Shown here: positions 45,889 through 56,123 of the stretch, one piece after another
Layout of the letters: every line of letters starts with the position of its first letter
Position numbering within the stretch: position 1 is the first letter of the stretch
Assembly: GCA_020524525.2 (NCBI GenBank)
Contig: CP129018.1
Coordinates: 806,001-870,000 of the forward strand
Origin: Bacillus tianshenii
GTDB lineage: Bacteria; Bacillota; Bacilli; Bacillales; Bacillaceae_N
Direction: 5' to 3'
DNA: 64,000 nt
Notes under the pieces: generated by a model
Seen by the model: the letters and a program-made list of their open reading frames with translations, nothing else
What the model was told of the DNA's origin: nothing
The model's database searches: none
Made by a program: the position numbers and the translations under genes

Positions 45889-48045
45889 TTATGCTTTCTT
45901 AACAGTCATTTCGTTATCAACAAGCTCTGCTTTCAAGCTTGTTACAGCTTCTTCGTCTAGAAGCACGTCGGCAATTTTATCTTCGATTTGTTCTTGGATA
46001 ACACGGCGGAGCGGGCGGGCACCGAATGCTGGGTGGTAGCCTTGTGTTGCGATTTCCGCCTTCACTTCATCTGTAAATGTGATCTCGATGCCTTGCTCAG
46101 CAAGCTGCTCTTTCACATCTTGAAGTAGCAGCTCCACAATTTCGATAAGGTGTTCTTCTTTCAGCTGATTGAATTCGATTATACCGTCAAAGCGGTTTAA
46201 GAATTCAGGCTTGAAGAACGAACCGAGTGTTTCAAGAATGCTGCTTTCTTGCTCGAAATCATTCTTCGTAAAGCCGACTGTTTTCTTCTTCTCTGTTACA
46301 CCTGCGTTGCTTGTCATAATAATCACAGTGTCTTTAAAGCTTACTGTGCGTCCTTGGCTGTCTGTTAAACGGCCATCCTCAAGAATTTGCAGGAACATAT
46401 GCTGCACATCAGGGTGTGCTTTTTCAATTTCATCAAGCAGGATGATGCTGTATGGCTTGCGGCGAACTTGTTCAGTTAACTGGCCTGCTTCATCGTGACC
46501 GACATATCCTGGCGGTGAACCGATTAACTTAGACACCGCGTGTTTTTCCATGTACTCACTCATATCAAGGCGAACCATTGCTTCTTTGTCACCGAACAGC
46601 TCTTGAGCAAGTGATTTAGAAAGCTCGGTTTTCCCGACACCAGTTGGGCCGACGAATAGGAAGGAGCCGATTGGTCGATTCTTTTGTTTCAAGCCGGCGC
46701 GACTGCGGCGTACAGCTTTTGTTACCTTTTGTACGGCTTCTTCTTGACCAATAACTTTCGCATTCAGGCGTTTGTCTAAGTCTTTCATTTTTGCTTGTTC
46801 GTCTTTTTGCAGTTTGCGGACAGGGATACCTGTTTTCGTTTCAACAATGTGTTGAATGTCTTCCACTGCTACTTCGCCAATCACTTCATTTGTTTCTTTT
46901 GAAAGCTTCTCTTCTAGGTGAATTTCTTCTTTGCGAAGCTCTGCTGCGCGCTCATATTGCTCTGCGTTGGCAGCTTTTTCTTTTTCCTGCGCAATTTCAT
47001 CTAAGCGGGCGCGAATGGACTCATCGCTTGAACCGCCGGCAAGTAAGTTTTTCTTCGAACCTGCTTCATCCATTAAATCAATTGCTTTGTCTGGAAGGAA
47101 GCGGTCTTGAATGTAGCGGTGTGACAGCTTCGCACACGCTTCAATCGCTTCATCACTAAATCTGATTTCATGGAATTTCTCGTACTTCTCTTGCAGTCCT
47201 TTCAGAATGGCAATTGTTTCTTTAACAGTCGGCTCATCCACCATTACAGGCTGGAAGCGACGTTCGAGTGCGGCGTCTTTTTCAATATCACGGTACTCTT
47301 TCAATGTTGTTGCACCGAGTACTTGAAGCTCACCGCGGGCGAGGGCAGGTTTTAAAATGTTTCCTGCATCCATTGAGCCTTGAGCAGAGCCGGCACCGAC
47401 AATTTGGTGGATTTCGTCAATGAAAAGGATGACGTTTTTGCGTTGTTGAAGCTCGCTGATTAATTGCTTCATACGCTCTTCAAACTGGCCGCGAATGCCT
47501 GTATCTGAAACAAGTGACGCGACATCTAATAAGTAGACTTCTTTATTTAGAAGCTTTGTCGGTACATCGCCTTCACTAATTTTAAGCGCTAGTCCTTCAG
47601 CAATTGCTGTTTTCCCGACACCAGGCTCCCCGATAAGCACAGGGTTGTTTTTGTTACGGCGATTTAAAATTTCTGTTACACGGTCGATTTCTTCATCGCG
47701 GCCGATAACAGGGTCGATTAAGCCTGCTTTTGCAGCATCTGATAGGTTACGGCCAAATTGGTCAAGGAAACCGCCGCCTTTTCCGCCGTGTTGTGTTTGG
47801 TGCTGTGAAGCTTGTTCCATTCCTTGCGGCGAGCCTGCACCTTTGCCGAAGAAATCATCAAATGAACCATAGCCACCGAATCCATCAAACCCGCTTGCAA
47901 GCGGGTTTTGACCATGTGGAGTGTGTAGTTCATTTTCTATATCGTGATAACACGTACTGCAGAGATGCATTTGTTTCTTTTGACCATTTATGTTGAGACG
48001 AAGTTGAACATTTGCTTGCTTTTGATGACAGTTTTGACATTTCAT
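45889..48045 (-). CDS. clpE: ATP-dependent Clp protease ATPase subunit ClpE
   Basis: ClpE unfolds proteins for ClpP. The 718-residue protein has an N-terminal zinc finger ([10 protein letters not shown] ... CSTCYHD), a Gly-rich linker, AAA+ module 1 ([25 protein letters not shown]), a UVR-type coiled region ([16 protein letters not shown]) and AAA+ module 2 ([15 protein letters not shown]). Two CtsR operators and a strong promoter lie upstream. Confidence 0.96.
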   Translation of the reverse strand: MKCQNCHQKQANVQLRLNINGQKKQMHLCSTCYHDIENELHTPHGQNPLASGFDGFGGYGSFDDFFGKGAGSPQGMEQASQHQTQHGGKGGGFLDQFGRNLSDAAKAGLIDPVIGRDEEIDRVTEILNRRNKNNPVLIGEPGVGKTAIAEGLALKISEGDVPTKLLNKEVYLLDVASLVSDTGIRGQFEERMKQLISELQQRKNVILFIDEIHQIVGAGSAQGSMDAGNILKPALARGELQVLGATTLKEYRDIEKDAALERRFQPVMVDEPTVKETIAILKGLQEKYEKFHEIRFSDEAIEACAKLSHRYIQDRFLPDKAIDLMDEAGSKKNLLAGGSSDESIRARLDEIAQEKEKAANAEQYERAAELRKEEIHLEEKLSKETNEVIGEVAVEDIQHIVETKTGIPVRKLQKDEQAKMKDLDKRLNAKVIGQEEAVQKVTKAVRRSRAGLKQKNRPIGSFLFVGPTGVGKTELSKSLAQELFGDKEAMVRLDMSEYMEKHAVSKLIGSPPGYVGHDEAGQLTEQVRRKPYSIILLDEIEKAHPDVQHMFLQILEDGRLTDSQGRTVSFKDTVIIMTSNAGVTEKKKTVGFTKNDFEQESSILETLGSFFKPEFLNRFDGIIEFNQLKEEHLIEIVELLLQDVKEQLAEQGIEITFTDEVKAEIATQGYHPAFGARPLRRVIQEQIEDKIADVLLDEEAVTSLKAELVDNEMTVKKA

Positions 48046-48093
48046 ATGTCATAACCCCCTTCATTAATGAGTCAAGTCTGTTTATTGTTTGAC

Positions 48094-48110
48094 TTTGACT
48101 ATCTTTGACT
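48094..48110 (-). promoter_or_regulatory. CtsR operator 1 of clpE
   Basis: On the minus strand AGTCAAA-GAT-AGTCAAA matches the CtsR consensus (A/G)GTCAAA-NAN-(A/G)GTCAAA exactly. It lies just downstream of the -10 box. Confidence 0.9.
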
Positions 48111-48120
48111 TTCTGACTTT

Positions 48121-48149
48121 ATTATACTTTGACCTTCTTTGACTTTCAA
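48121..48149 (-). promoter_or_regulatory. clpE promoter with CtsR operator 2 in its spacer
   Basis: On the minus strand TTGAAA (48144-48149), 17 bases, TATAAT (48121-48126). The second exact CtsR site AGTCAAA-GAA-GGTCAAA is at 48128-48144, between the two hexamers, so CtsR excludes RNA polymerase. Confidence 0.88.
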
Positions 48150-48264
48150 GAGTTTTGCTTAAAAAAATATTTAAGTGTGAGTATGAGAATAGGAAAGAGT
48201 AAGGGGGGATGCAAGTATGATGCTTACAGCAATCGGAAAGAATATGGGCAAGGAGGGAGTACAG

Positions 48265-48408
48265 ATGATACCAGAAACGATTTGTCCGAAATGTAAGGAA
48301 GTTGTCCCGTTAGATGAAACATTGACTGCGCAATCCAACCAAAATGTCATTTATACGTGTCCACGCTGCGAGTATACGGTTCGGAACATTGAAACAAGTA
48401 AAGGCTGA
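48265..48408 (+). CDS. small zinc-ribbon protein
   Basis: The 47-residue protein has CPKC and CPRC pairs. AAGGAGGG lies eight bases before ATG 48265; an upstream ATG (48217) in the same frame also has AAGGGGGG and would add 16 residues. Divergent from clpE. Unknown function. Confidence 0.65.
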   Translation: MIPETICPKCKEVVPLDETLTAQSNQNVIYTCPRCEYTVRNIETSKG

Positions 48409-48473
48409 AAATGTCGTGATGAAATGATTGACAGGCATCACCTTTCCCCTTATGATAAGAGTATCAACTACAT

Positions 48474-48646
48474 AGTACGCGTAAAAAGGGGAGTAGCGAC
48501 CGCATTCATTGCGGTTAATGAATCGTCATTTCAGCGGGACGTCCTGCTCGGTTCATTAAGCCTCTTATGTCGATAGAAGAGTACGCAAGACCTTTTACGC
48601 GGTAACCTTTTAAGGAGGGTTTGCCGTGTAAAAAGGTTTTGCGTTT
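48474..48646 (+). ncRNA. yybP-ykoY manganese riboswitch with terminator platform
   Basis: The 5' consensus AAAGGGGAGTAGC (48485-48497) and the 3' consensus GCAAGACCTTTT (48585-48596) are both present. The P1 stem pairs CGCGTAAAAAGG with CCTTTTACGCG. The right strand of P1 is also the left arm of a long terminator (acgcaagacctttt ... aaaggttttgcgt, then T5) ending near 48646. Aptamer formation therefore blocks termination, as expected for an ON switch with Mn2+. It controls the exchanger at 48703. Confidence 0.92.
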
Positions 48647-48702
48647 TTATTTTGTTCAAAAAGTGTATAGGTTTAAGAAGGACAAAAGGGGAGAGTTGAG
48701 AA

Positions 48703-49674
48703 ATGATTTTTGTTTACTTTTTATTATCAGCCGCGCTTGTTGTTTATGCAGCGGTCAAGCTTAATCAATATGGCGATGTCATTAGTCAAAAATCTTCCTT
48801 AACAGGAATGATGGTCGGAACGTTCCTGCTTGCGGGGGCGACGTCATTACCGGAATTAACGACAAGCTTAACAGCGGTTTATATTGATAATCCAGATATT
48901 GCGGTTGGAAATATGCTTGGCAGTAATGTTTTTAATCTATTAATCTTAGCGGTTTTTGATTTTCTTTACCGCCGTAATAAAATGTTTGAACGTGTATCTC
49001 TGGACCATCGCTACACAGCGGGTCTTGGAATTATTCTCTTTCTTGTAATCGCTGTATCCTTAGTGATGCCAAACCCTATCAGTATCTTTCATGTTGGGAT
49101 TGATATGCTTGTTATTGTCGGGTTATATGTCATTGGGACGCGCTGGATTTCGAAACGGTCGGGTGAGCAGGCAGCTCAAGAAGCAGAATCAGAAGCGCCT
49201 GTTTCGAATCTATCATTAAAGCATGCAACAATCGGGTTTGCGATTGCCGCGCTTGTTACGTTTGCAGCCGGCAGTGCGCTTACGATTACAGGGGATAAAA
49301 TTGCAGTCGCAACAGGAATGAATGCAAGCTTTGTCGGAAGCTTCTTAATTGCGGCGACAACATCGCTTCCAGAGCTTGTAACCGTGTATGTTGCATTCCG
49401 TATAGCGAATTATGAGATGGCGATCGGCTCGATTCTTGGCAGTAATCTCTTTAACTTGCAGCTTCTTGCGCTTACTGATGTGCTCTACCGAAAGAGCGCG
49501 ATTACAACGGCGGCATCTGCTTCTCATTTGTTAACAGCAATGCTTGGTATGTTCATGGGGGTTGTTGTTCTCTATTCCTTGTTCCGAAAAGAAGTGTCAG
49601 GAACTTGGCGCTACGCTTTGCCGTCCCTTATCACTGCAGCAGTCTATCTTATAACTTCATATGTTATGTTTTAA
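48703..49674 (+). CDS. CaCA-family cation exchanger (YrbG/CaxA-like)
   Basis: The 323-residue membrane protein has two inverted repeats, each with the alpha motif (GATSLPELTTSL ... GSNVFNLLIL and ATTSLPELVTVY ... GSNLFNLQLL) of calcium/sodium exchangers. About ten helices. Because a Mn2+ riboswitch precedes it, I infer that it exports Mn2+ (perhaps as well as Ca2+). Confidence 0.9.
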   Translation: MIFVYFLLSAALVVYAAVKLNQYGDVISQKSSLTGMMVGTFLLAGATSLPELTTSLTAVYIDNPDIAVGNMLGSNVFNLLILAVFDFLYRRNKMFERVSLDHRYTAGLGIILFLVIAVSLVMPNPISIFHVGIDMLVIVGLYVIGTRWISKRSGEQAAQEAESEAPVSNLSLKHATIGFAIAALVTFAAGSALTITGDKIAVATGMNASFVGSFLIAATTSLPELVTVYVAFRIANYEMAIGSILGSNLFNLQLLALTDVLYRKSAITTAASASHLLTAMLGMFMGVVVLYSLFRKEVSGTWRYALPSLITAAVYLITSYVMF

Positions 49675-49676
49675 TC

Positions 49677-49714
49677 AAAAAATGGCGCTCCAGATTTGGA
49701 AGCGTCATTTTTTT
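49677..49714 (+). terminator. terminator after the exchanger gene
   Basis: Stem aaaatggcgct / agcgtcatttt with T7. Confidence 0.8.
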
Positions 49715-49889
49715 ATGAGATAAGAAGGATTTGTGATTAGTTGGAACATTTCCCAAGGAAAGCCGTATATGATAGTAAGAGGGGGTAAGATGGGCGGATT
49801 ACGTCCCACTAAAGAAAGAATTTGGAAACATTTTACCCTATAAGTTTCCAAACCAGCATGATAAAATATCTGTTGTGGAGGGATACATG

Positions 49890-50087
49890 ATGAAGAGAAC
49901 TGAGGCATTAGGATTGACAAACGAACAGAAATCGTTGCTAGTGAAAGTGCTTTTCGACCAGGAGTATGCTCTAGAAGTCGTTAGCTGTCAGATTAATGAC
50001 ATTGAAAGAGGAGAAAAAGAGGCAGACGAAGACACGGTAAAAGAGCTAAATAAGCTCTACGACCAATTAGCTGTTGTTTGTGAATAA
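49890..50087 (+). CDS. small helical protein
   Basis: The 65-residue, highly charged, all-helical protein is behind GGAGGGA; ATG 49890 is better spaced than 49887. Not recognised. Confidence 0.55.
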   Translation: MKRTEALGLTNEQKSLLVKVLFDQEYALEVVSCQINDIERGEKEADEDTVKELNKLYDQLAVVCE

Positions 50088-50457
50088 TCATATCATAGGT
50101 TGAGTGAACGCATACTTACTGCATCTCTATTTTTCTGAATTGCGTTTATTTTTCGCCTGCTCTTGAATAAAACTCCTGCAGCCCAATATGCAGGAGTTTT
50201 TACTGCTAGTGGAGGTATTTCTCTTGTTGCTTACTACATTATTCGAAGGGCTGTTTCGATTATGGCGGTTAAATAAGTACATCCTTTTTAGAAACTATGT
50301 TAAAATAAATAATGGCGCAGGAAGCAAGCGCATACATAATGAATAAAGGCATTTAAATTGCATGACTGGAGTGCATGTACACAGAGTGCTCCAGCAAGTG
50401 AATAGCTTAAACGGTTTTTGTGGTGGACACAACAAACCATGATGAAGGGAAGTATGA
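50088..50457. other. 370-base gap before darB
   Basis: Holds the terminator at 50168-50201 and a small hairpin (ctggagtgc / gtgctccag) near 50370. I see no gene and no riboswitch that I recognise. Confidence 0.5.
50168..50201 (+). terminator. terminator
   Basis: Stem aaaactcctgca / tgcaggagtttt and T. Confidence 0.85.
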
Positions 50458-50898
50458 ATGATGTACAGTCTGCAACGAGATTTGTTGTTTGATGTAACCC
50501 TCGAAGATCTAATTATTACATCTGATAAAGTTGCCCACGTGCAAATTGGCAACCTTCTTGAGCATGCGTTGCTTGTTCTTATAAAATCAGGCTACACAGC
50601 CGTACCAGTCCTCGACCCTTCCTACCGCCTTCAAGGCATCATCAGTAAAAATATCATCTTAGACTCTATGCTTGGTGTGGAACGAATTGAAACGGAAAAG
50701 CTTGGTGAGTATCAAGTCGAAGAAGTAATGGATACGACGATTCCACGGTTGTCGCTTGGTCATTCTTTCATTAAAGCATTCGGGTTAACGATTAATCATC
50801 CATTTGTTTGTGTAGAAGATGAGAATGGACTTTTCGCAGGGATTATTACACGCAGGGCAATTTTGAAATTAATGATTCGCCATCTTAATTATGAGTAA
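50458..50898 (+). CDS. darB: cyclic di-AMP-binding CBS-domain protein DarB
   Basis: The 146-residue protein has two CBS motifs (about 5-70 and 75-140: TAVPVLDPSYRLQGIIS, HPFVCVEDENGLFAGIITRR). It matches B. subtilis YkuL/DarB (CbpB), which in the absence of bound c-di-AMP activates the stringent-response enzyme Rel and pyruvate carboxylase. As in B. subtilis it precedes ccpC, here with an MFS gene inserted. ATG 50458 or 50461. Confidence 0.85.
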   Translation: MMYSLQRDLLFDVTLEDLIITSDKVAHVQIGNLLEHALLVLIKSGYTAVPVLDPSYRLQGIISKNIILDSMLGVERIETEKLGEYQVEEVMDTTIPRLSLGHSFIKAFGLTINHPFVCVEDENGLFAGIITRRAILKLMIRHLNYE

Positions 50899-50900
50899 GC

Positions 50901-50932
50901 AAAGCTGTTGACCGGTTTGGTCGGCAGCTTTT
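50901..50932 (+). terminator. terminator after darB
   Basis: Stem aaagctgttgacc / ggtcggcagcttt with G.U pairs. Confidence 0.75.
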
Positions 50933-50968
50933 AACGTTTTGAATTTAACGAGTGAAGGTGTGATTTGT

Positions 50969-52459
50969 GTGAGCGGGAAAGAGACGAAACGACCGCTTGT
51001 GTTGGCTGCGATTATGATTGCGATGTTTATGTCAGCAATTGAGGCGACAATCGTTTCCACGGCAATGCCGAATATTGTTTCTGAACTTGGCGGTTTTTCG
51101 AAGTATAGTTGGGTATTTTCAGCGTATTTATTAATGAACATGGCCACAACGCTTATCTATGGAAAGCTGTCGGATTTATATGGACGTAAGCCGGTGTTCG
51201 TTATCGGTGTCATTATCTTTCTAATTGGTTCGATTCTTTGTGGCTTTGCGACTTCAATGGACATGTTAATTGGCTTCCGCTTTCTGCAAGGTCTCGGCGC
51301 AGGTGCAGTAATGCCGATCGCTACTACGATCGTCGGAGACATGTACTCAAAGGAAGAACGCGCTCAAATACAAGGCTATTTATCTAGTGTTTGGGGCATT
51401 TCAGCTGTGTTAGGTCCTGCGCTTGGCGGCTTTTTCGTTGAGGTGCTAACGTGGAAATATGTATTTTGGATGAATATCCCGATTGGTATTTTAGCGATTA
51501 TCGGGGTGAGTTCATTTTTGCATGAAGATGTGGAGAAGAAGAAGCATCAGATTGATTACTTTGGTTCCGTTTACCTTGTTATTGCGATGAGTGCGCTTAT
51601 GTTCGTGCTTGTTGAAGGCGGGGTGCATTTGGCGTGGACGTCAACCACAATGCTTCTCTTAATCGGTACGTTTATTGTCGGACTGCTGTTATTTATTTTT
51701 CAAGAACGGCGAGCTGAAGAGCCGATGATGCCGTTTCATATATGGAAGGAACGCGCCATTACGATTGCAAACTTAGCCTCATTAACGACAGGTATGATTT
51801 TAATCGGAGTATCCAGCTTTCTTCCTGCCTTTGTGCAGGGTGTGATGGAACGAAGCGCTGCGGTTGCTGGTTTTACGCTGACGACCATGTCGATCGGCTG
51901 GCCGATTGCTGCAACAGTTGCAGGACGGCTGCTTCTTAAGATTGGCTACCGAAAAACCTCTGCTTTTGGCGGTGTCTCCTTAATTATCGGGGCGATCTTT
52001 TTCTTAACACTTTCACCAGAAAAGGGACCTGTATGGGGAGCAATTGGTTCCTTCTTCACAGGAGTTGGCATGGGGCTGACGACGACTTCGTTTATCGTTT
52101 CCATCCAAAGCACGGTAAGCTGGAAGATGCGCGGGATTGCGACTGCTTCGAATATGTTTATGCGAAACTTAGGAAGTGCGCTCGGCGCTGCTTTACTTGG
52201 CGGTATTTTAAACAGTCGGCTGCAGGCGTATATAAACGAACAAGGTGTTGAAAAAGAGTTAGACATTAACAGTGCCAATGCATTATTAAATGCCGAGCAG
52301 CGCGCTGAAATGGGAGACAAGCTAAGAGGCGTGCTTCAAGACGGGTTAACGGTTTCACTGCATAGTGTCTATTGGGGCGTGTTTATCTTTGCGGTCATTA
52401 GCTTTCTGCTCGTCCTCTTCATGCCTGTAACGGAAAAAACTGAAGAACAAGAGGGATAA
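50969..52459 (+). CDS. MFS multidrug exporter, DHA2 (14-helix) family
   Basis: The 496-residue protein has 14 helices and the DHA2 motifs AIEATIVSTAMPNIV, LYGRKPVF, GLGAGAVMPIATTIVGDMY and VWGISAVLGPALGGFFVE. Drug/proton antiport is likely; substrate unknown. GTG 50969 behind AAGGTG fits better than the upstream frame. It separates darB from ccpC, which are neighbours in B. subtilis. Confidence 0.9.
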   Translation: MSGKETKRPLVLAAIMIAMFMSAIEATIVSTAMPNIVSELGGFSKYSWVFSAYLLMNMATTLIYGKLSDLYGRKPVFVIGVIIFLIGSILCGFATSMDMLIGFRFLQGLGAGAVMPIATTIVGDMYSKEERAQIQGYLSSVWGISAVLGPALGGFFVEVLTWKYVFWMNIPIGILAIIGVSSFLHEDVEKKKHQIDYFGSVYLVIAMSALMFVLVEGGVHLAWTSTTMLLLIGTFIVGLLLFIFQERRAEEPMMPFHIWKERAITIANLASLTTGMILIGVSSFLPAFVQGVMERSAAVAGFTLTTMSIGWPIAATVAGRLLLKIGYRKTSAFGGVSLIIGAIFFLTLSPEKGPVWGAIGSFFTGVGMGLTTTSFIVSIQSTVSWKMRGIATASNMFMRNLGSALGAALLGGILNSRLQAYINEQGVEKELDINSANALLNAEQRAEMGDKLRGVLQDGLTVSLHSVYWGVFIFAVISFLLVLFMPVTEKTEEQEG

Positions 52460-52485
52460 CTTGAAAAGAAGTGACTCCTTTCGAC

Positions 52486-52522
52486 AACTGCTGAGTATTT
52501 TCATCAGCAGTTTCTTTTTTTT
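52486..52522 (+). terminator. terminator after the MFS gene
   Basis: Stem aactgctga / tcagcagttt and a long T run. Confidence 0.85.
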
Positions 52523-52614
52523 CGTGAAAGAGTGTGGTACGATAAGGCAAACTTATCATTAGGCGTTTCTATACGCCATCCAACATAAGCAGATATGATG
52601 AAGGAGGAAGATGA

Positions 52615-53484
52615 ATGGTTTCTTCCGAGTTTCGTATACTCGTTATTTTATCGGAGGAAATGAATATGCGTAAGGCTGCTGAACGATTATACGTTTCACA
52701 GCCTGCACTTAGCCAGCGCTTACAATCAATTGAAAAGTCGTGGGGGACGAAGATTTTCCTGCGCTCACAGCGTGGTTTAACCGTTACACCTGCAGGGGAG
52801 CAGGTTATTCAATTTGCGAAAGATATTGTAAGCCGAGAAGAACAAGTGAAAGAGAAAATTTCTTCACTCGATTCAGCTGTGCACGGGACATTAAAGCTTG
52901 CGGTTGCTTCAATTATCGGGCAATATTGGCTCCCGAAGGTATTGAAGGAATTCGTAAAGCTATATCCGCATGTTCGTATTTCTCTTGTTACAGGCTGGAG
53001 CAGTGAAATGCTTCGTCATATGTATGAAGACCATGTGCACCTTGGTATTATTCGCGGTCGTCCGGAATGGAAGGGAAAGAAGCAGCATCTCTTGTCGGAC
53101 AACTTGTATTTAGTTGATACCGAAATTCAAAGCTTAGAAGAAGTGAAGGAAACGAAAAAGCCATACATTCTGTTCCGCAGTGATTCCACTTACTACCAAG
53201 AAATCCAAGATTGGTGGCATCGACAGATTAAAACAACGCCTAAGCGCACTATTGTCGTCGACCAAATCGAAACATGCAAGCAGATGGTACTCAATGGAAT
53301 TGGCTATGCGATCTTACCAGGTCTAACGGTGACGGAGAATGATCAAGATATCTACCGCATTCCGATTTACGGAGAAAACGGCGAGCAAATGAAGCGTGAT
53401 ACATGGCTTCTCGGCTATGATTCGGTCTTTGAATTGAAGCAGGTTCGGGCATTTCTCGACCTGATTCAACAAGATTCTGACTAA
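52615..53484 (+). CDS. ccpC: LysR-family regulator CcpC-like
   Basis: The 289-residue regulator has an N-terminal helix-turn-helix (MNMRKAAERLYVSQPALSQRLQ) and an effector domain. Position between darB and dapH is the one of ccpC (ykuM) in B. subtilis, which represses citrate-cycle genes in response to citrate. AAGGAGGAAG precedes ATG. The identification rests on synteny as well as sequence. Confidence 0.8.
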   Translation: MVSSEFRILVILSEEMNMRKAAERLYVSQPALSQRLQSIEKSWGTKIFLRSQRGLTVTPAGEQVIQFAKDIVSREEQVKEKISSLDSAVHGTLKLAVASIIGQYWLPKVLKEFVKLYPHVRISLVTGWSSEMLRHMYEDHVHLGIIRGRPEWKGKKQHLLSDNLYLVDTEIQSLEEVKETKKPYILFRSDSTYYQEIQDWWHRQIKTTPKRTIVVDQIETCKQMVLNGIGYAILPGLTVTENDQDIYRIPIYGENGEQMKRDTWLLGYDSVFELKQVRAFLDLIQQDSD

Positions 53485-53534
53485 TTGAAAGCTCATGCTT
53501 GTCAGCGTTAGAGGCTTTTGATACAGTAAAGGAA

Positions 53535-53566
53535 AGAAGTATGGTTTATGATAAAACCATGCTTTA
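53535..53566 (+). terminator. weak hairpin between ccpC and dapH
   Basis: Stem agtatggttt / aaaaccatgct with a short T tract; may attenuate rather than end transcription. Confidence 0.4.
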
Positions 53567-53600
53567 TACATAGTAGAAGAGGAAAACAGGAGGGACTATA

Positions 53601-54323
53601 ATGAAGCAAATGGATGCAAACGAAATTATTTCATTTATTCAAAACAGCACAAAAATGACACCTGTTAAAGTACATATTAAAGGTGATTTAGAAGGCATTG
53701 ATTTCGGTGCTAATACAAAATCATTCATCACAGGTAACACAGGCGTACTTTTCGGTGAATGGAAAGAGATCAAAGCAGCGATCGAAGCAAATGAAGCGAA
53801 GGTTGAAGATTACGTTGTTGAAAATGATCGTCGTAACTCTGCTATTCCGCTTCTTGACCTTAAAGGCATCAATGCACGTATTGAGCCTGGTGCGATCATT
53901 CGTGACCAAGTTGAAATCGGCGACGGCGCTGTTATTATGATGGGCGCAAGCATTAACATCGGCTCTGTGATCGGTGAAGGTACAATGATCGATATGAACG
54001 TTGTGCTTGGTGGCCGTGCAACAGTCGGCAAAAACTGCCACATCGGTGCAGGTACGGTGCTTGCTGGTGTAATCGAGCCGCCTTCTGCACAGCCGGTTAT
54101 CATTGAAGATGATGTTGTCATTGGAGCAAACGTTGTTGTACTTGAAGGCGTGAAAGTTGGAAAAGGTGCTGTTGTTGCTGCAGGCGCAATTGTCACACAA
54201 GATGTAGCACCAAACACACTTGTTGCTGGTACACCAGCGCGCGTCATCAAAGAAATCGACGACCAAACACGCGGTAAAACAGAAATCAAGAAAGAACTTC
54301 GTCAACTAAACAAAGAAGAATAG
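53601..54323 (+). CDS. dapH: tetrahydrodipicolinate N-acetyltransferase
   Basis: The 240-residue enzyme starts the acetylase branch of diaminopimelate/lysine synthesis. It has a specific N-terminal domain (about 1-85) and a left-handed beta helix of hexapeptide repeats ([64 protein letters not shown]). Followed by dapL. AGGAGGG precedes ATG. Confidence 0.95.
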   Translation: MKQMDANEIISFIQNSTKMTPVKVHIKGDLEGIDFGANTKSFITGNTGVLFGEWKEIKAAIEANEAKVEDYVVENDRRNSAIPLLDLKGINARIEPGAIIRDQVEIGDGAVIMMGASINIGSVIGEGTMIDMNVVLGGRATVGKNCHIGAGTVLAGVIEPPSAQPVIIEDDVVIGANVVVLEGVKVGKGAVVAAGAIVTQDVAPNTLVAGTPARVIKEIDDQTRGKTEIKKELRQLNKEE

Positions 54324-54329
54324 AACGAC

Positions 54330-54360
54330 AAAAAGACGGGAGGAAATCCCGTCTTTCTTT
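54330..54360 (+). terminator. hairpin between dapH and dapL
   Basis: Stem aaagacggga / tcccgtcttt then cttt, 6 bases after dapH; it probably lowers dapL transcription. Confidence 0.65.
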
Positions 54361-54378
54361 ATAAAGGAGAAGCGTAGC

Positions 54379-55509
54379 ATGAATGAAAAACGTTTAACGG
54401 AAATCCGACGGGAGCTTCATCAAATTCCTGAGCTCGGGTTCCAAGAAGTGAAGACACAGCAATATTTGTTAGATTATATCTCTACTCTTCCGCAAGAACG
54501 CCTTGAAATTGAAACATGGAAGACAGGGATTTTCGTGAAGGTGAGCGGAACAAATCCAACGCGGACAATTGGCTACCGTGCTGATATTGACGGGCTGCCG
54601 ATTGAAGAGGAAACAGGCTATGCGTTCTGCTCGACACACGAAGGGAATATGCATGCTTGCGGGCATGATTTTCATATGACAATTGGACTTGGTGTGCTGA
54701 CAGAAGTGGTGGAGCAACCAATTGCGGATGACATGCTGTTCATTTTTCAACCAGCTGAAGAAGGCCCAGGCGGCGCGCAGCCAATGCTTGCAAGTGAGCC
54801 GATGAAGAAATGGAAGCCGGATCTAATTTTAGCGCTTCACATTGCGCCTGAATATCCAGTCGGCACCATTGCGACACGCCCAGGCTTGCTGTTTGCCAAC
54901 ACATCTGAACTATATATTGATTTAAAGGGAAAGGGCGGCCACGCTGCTTACCCGCATCTCACCAATGATATGGTTATTACAGCAAGTCACCTTGTCACAC
55001 AGCTACAGACAATTGTCGCCCGCAATGTGAACCCGCTTGATTCCGCAGTTGTAACGATCGGCACGATTACAGGCGGAACGAAGCAAAATATCATTGCGGA
55101 AAAATCTCGAATTGAAGGAACGATTCGCACCCTTTCGGCAGAAACAATGACACTAGTGAAAGAACGCATTCAAGCCCTTGTAAAAGGCATTGAAGCTGGA
55201 TTTCACTGTGAAGGAACAATTGATTTCGGTGCGAATTATCATCAAGTATATAATGAAGAAAAATTAACACGAGAATTTATGGAGATCGCTCGTGAAACAG
55301 ACGGGATTTCAGTAGTGGAATGCCGCGAAGCGATGACAGGCGAAGACTTCGGCTACATGCTTGCTGAAATTCCAGGCTTCATGTTCTGGCTTGGTGTTGA
55401 TAGCGAACACGGCCTGCATTCCTCAAAGCTAACGCCACAAGAAGAAGCCATTCCAACAGCTGTCCGTTTAATTAGCTCGTATTTGCAGGAGAAGAGTAAG
55501 CGTTCTTAG
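54379..55509 (+). CDS. dapL: N-acetyldiaminopimelate deacetylase
   Basis: The 376-residue M20-type hydrolase removes the acetyl group from N-acetyl-LL-diaminopimelate. Metal-ligand motifs: [17 protein letters not shown] in [10 protein letters not shown], and [11 protein letters not shown]. Neighbour dapH performs an earlier step. Its stop codon abuts repeat cluster 5. Confidence 0.93.
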   Translation: MNEKRLTEIRRELHQIPELGFQEVKTQQYLLDYISTLPQERLEIETWKTGIFVKVSGTNPTRTIGYRADIDGLPIEEETGYAFCSTHEGNMHACGHDFHMTIGLGVLTEVVEQPIADDMLFIFQPAEEGPGGAQPMLASEPMKKWKPDLILALHIAPEYPVGTIATRPGLLFANTSELYIDLKGKGGHAAYPHLTNDMVITASHLVTQLQTIVARNVNPLDSAVVTIGTITGGTKQNIIAEKSRIEGTIRTLSAETMTLVKERIQALVKGIEAGFHCEGTIDFGANYHQVYNEEKLTREFMEIARETDGISVVECREAMTGEDFGYMLAEIPGFMFWLGVDSEHGLHSSKLTPQEEAIPTAVRLISSYLQEKSKRS

Positions 55510-56072
55510 AAGCTTCCAGCAATCGGACAGCCTAACCGCCTTCGACGCACAGGATGTGCTAGCGTCGGTGTTGAAACAGGACGTTTCGTTTTTAACCGAC
55601 GTTCCTTTTCAGGCTCCGAGGCAAAAAGCGCCTCTATGCATGAAGGCTCCAGCAAACAATATTTCTAAACGGCCCGCCTCCGCATTTCGAGATGTCTAGC
55701 TACGGCGGCTAGGGGCTCGAGGTCATAAGTCAGCCTGTTGCGGGGACAAAGGGCGGGTCCCCTCCACATTCTGCCTTATGCTTGTCGCCCCTGGGCAAGC
55801 CGCCTCCGCTTTTCGGGGTGTCCAGCTGCGAAAGGCAGGCTGCGCGAGTTGCTTCACCTTCCCACGCCGAAAGCAAAGAGCGGCTTTCTCTGTGGAAAGC
55901 TTCCAGCAATCGGACAGCCTAACCGCCTTTCTCCGCATTTCGAGATGTCCAGCTGCGGCGGCTAGGGGCTCGAGGTCATAAGTCAGCCTGTTGCGGGGAT
56001 AAAGAGCAATCCCCTCCACATTCTGCCTTATGCTTGTCGCCCCTAATCGAGCCGCCTCCGCTTTTCGGTTGC
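55510..56072 (-). repeat. repeat cluster 5 (two long-hairpin units)
   Basis: Order: tccagcaatcggacagcct fragment; the acgcacaggatgtgct/aacaggacgttt module; gaggcaaaaagcgcctc module; long-hairpin unit with apical stem ggggac/gtcccc (55742-55762); the gcgcgagttgcttcacc module; a second long-hairpin unit with apical stem ggggat/atcccc (55995-56014). It fills the space between dapL and ykuS, which are adjacent in B. subtilis. Confidence 0.88.
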
Positions 56073-56123
56073 ATAATTTTCACTTTCTCAGGAGAAAATG
56101 GTGGTTGAGGAGGTGGAAGTGGG

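Noticed and set aside
53721-54305. Long minus-strand frame (194 codons) within dapH
   Set aside because: Opposite a clear hexapeptide-repeat enzyme; Cys/Asn-rich composition typical of a shadow frame.
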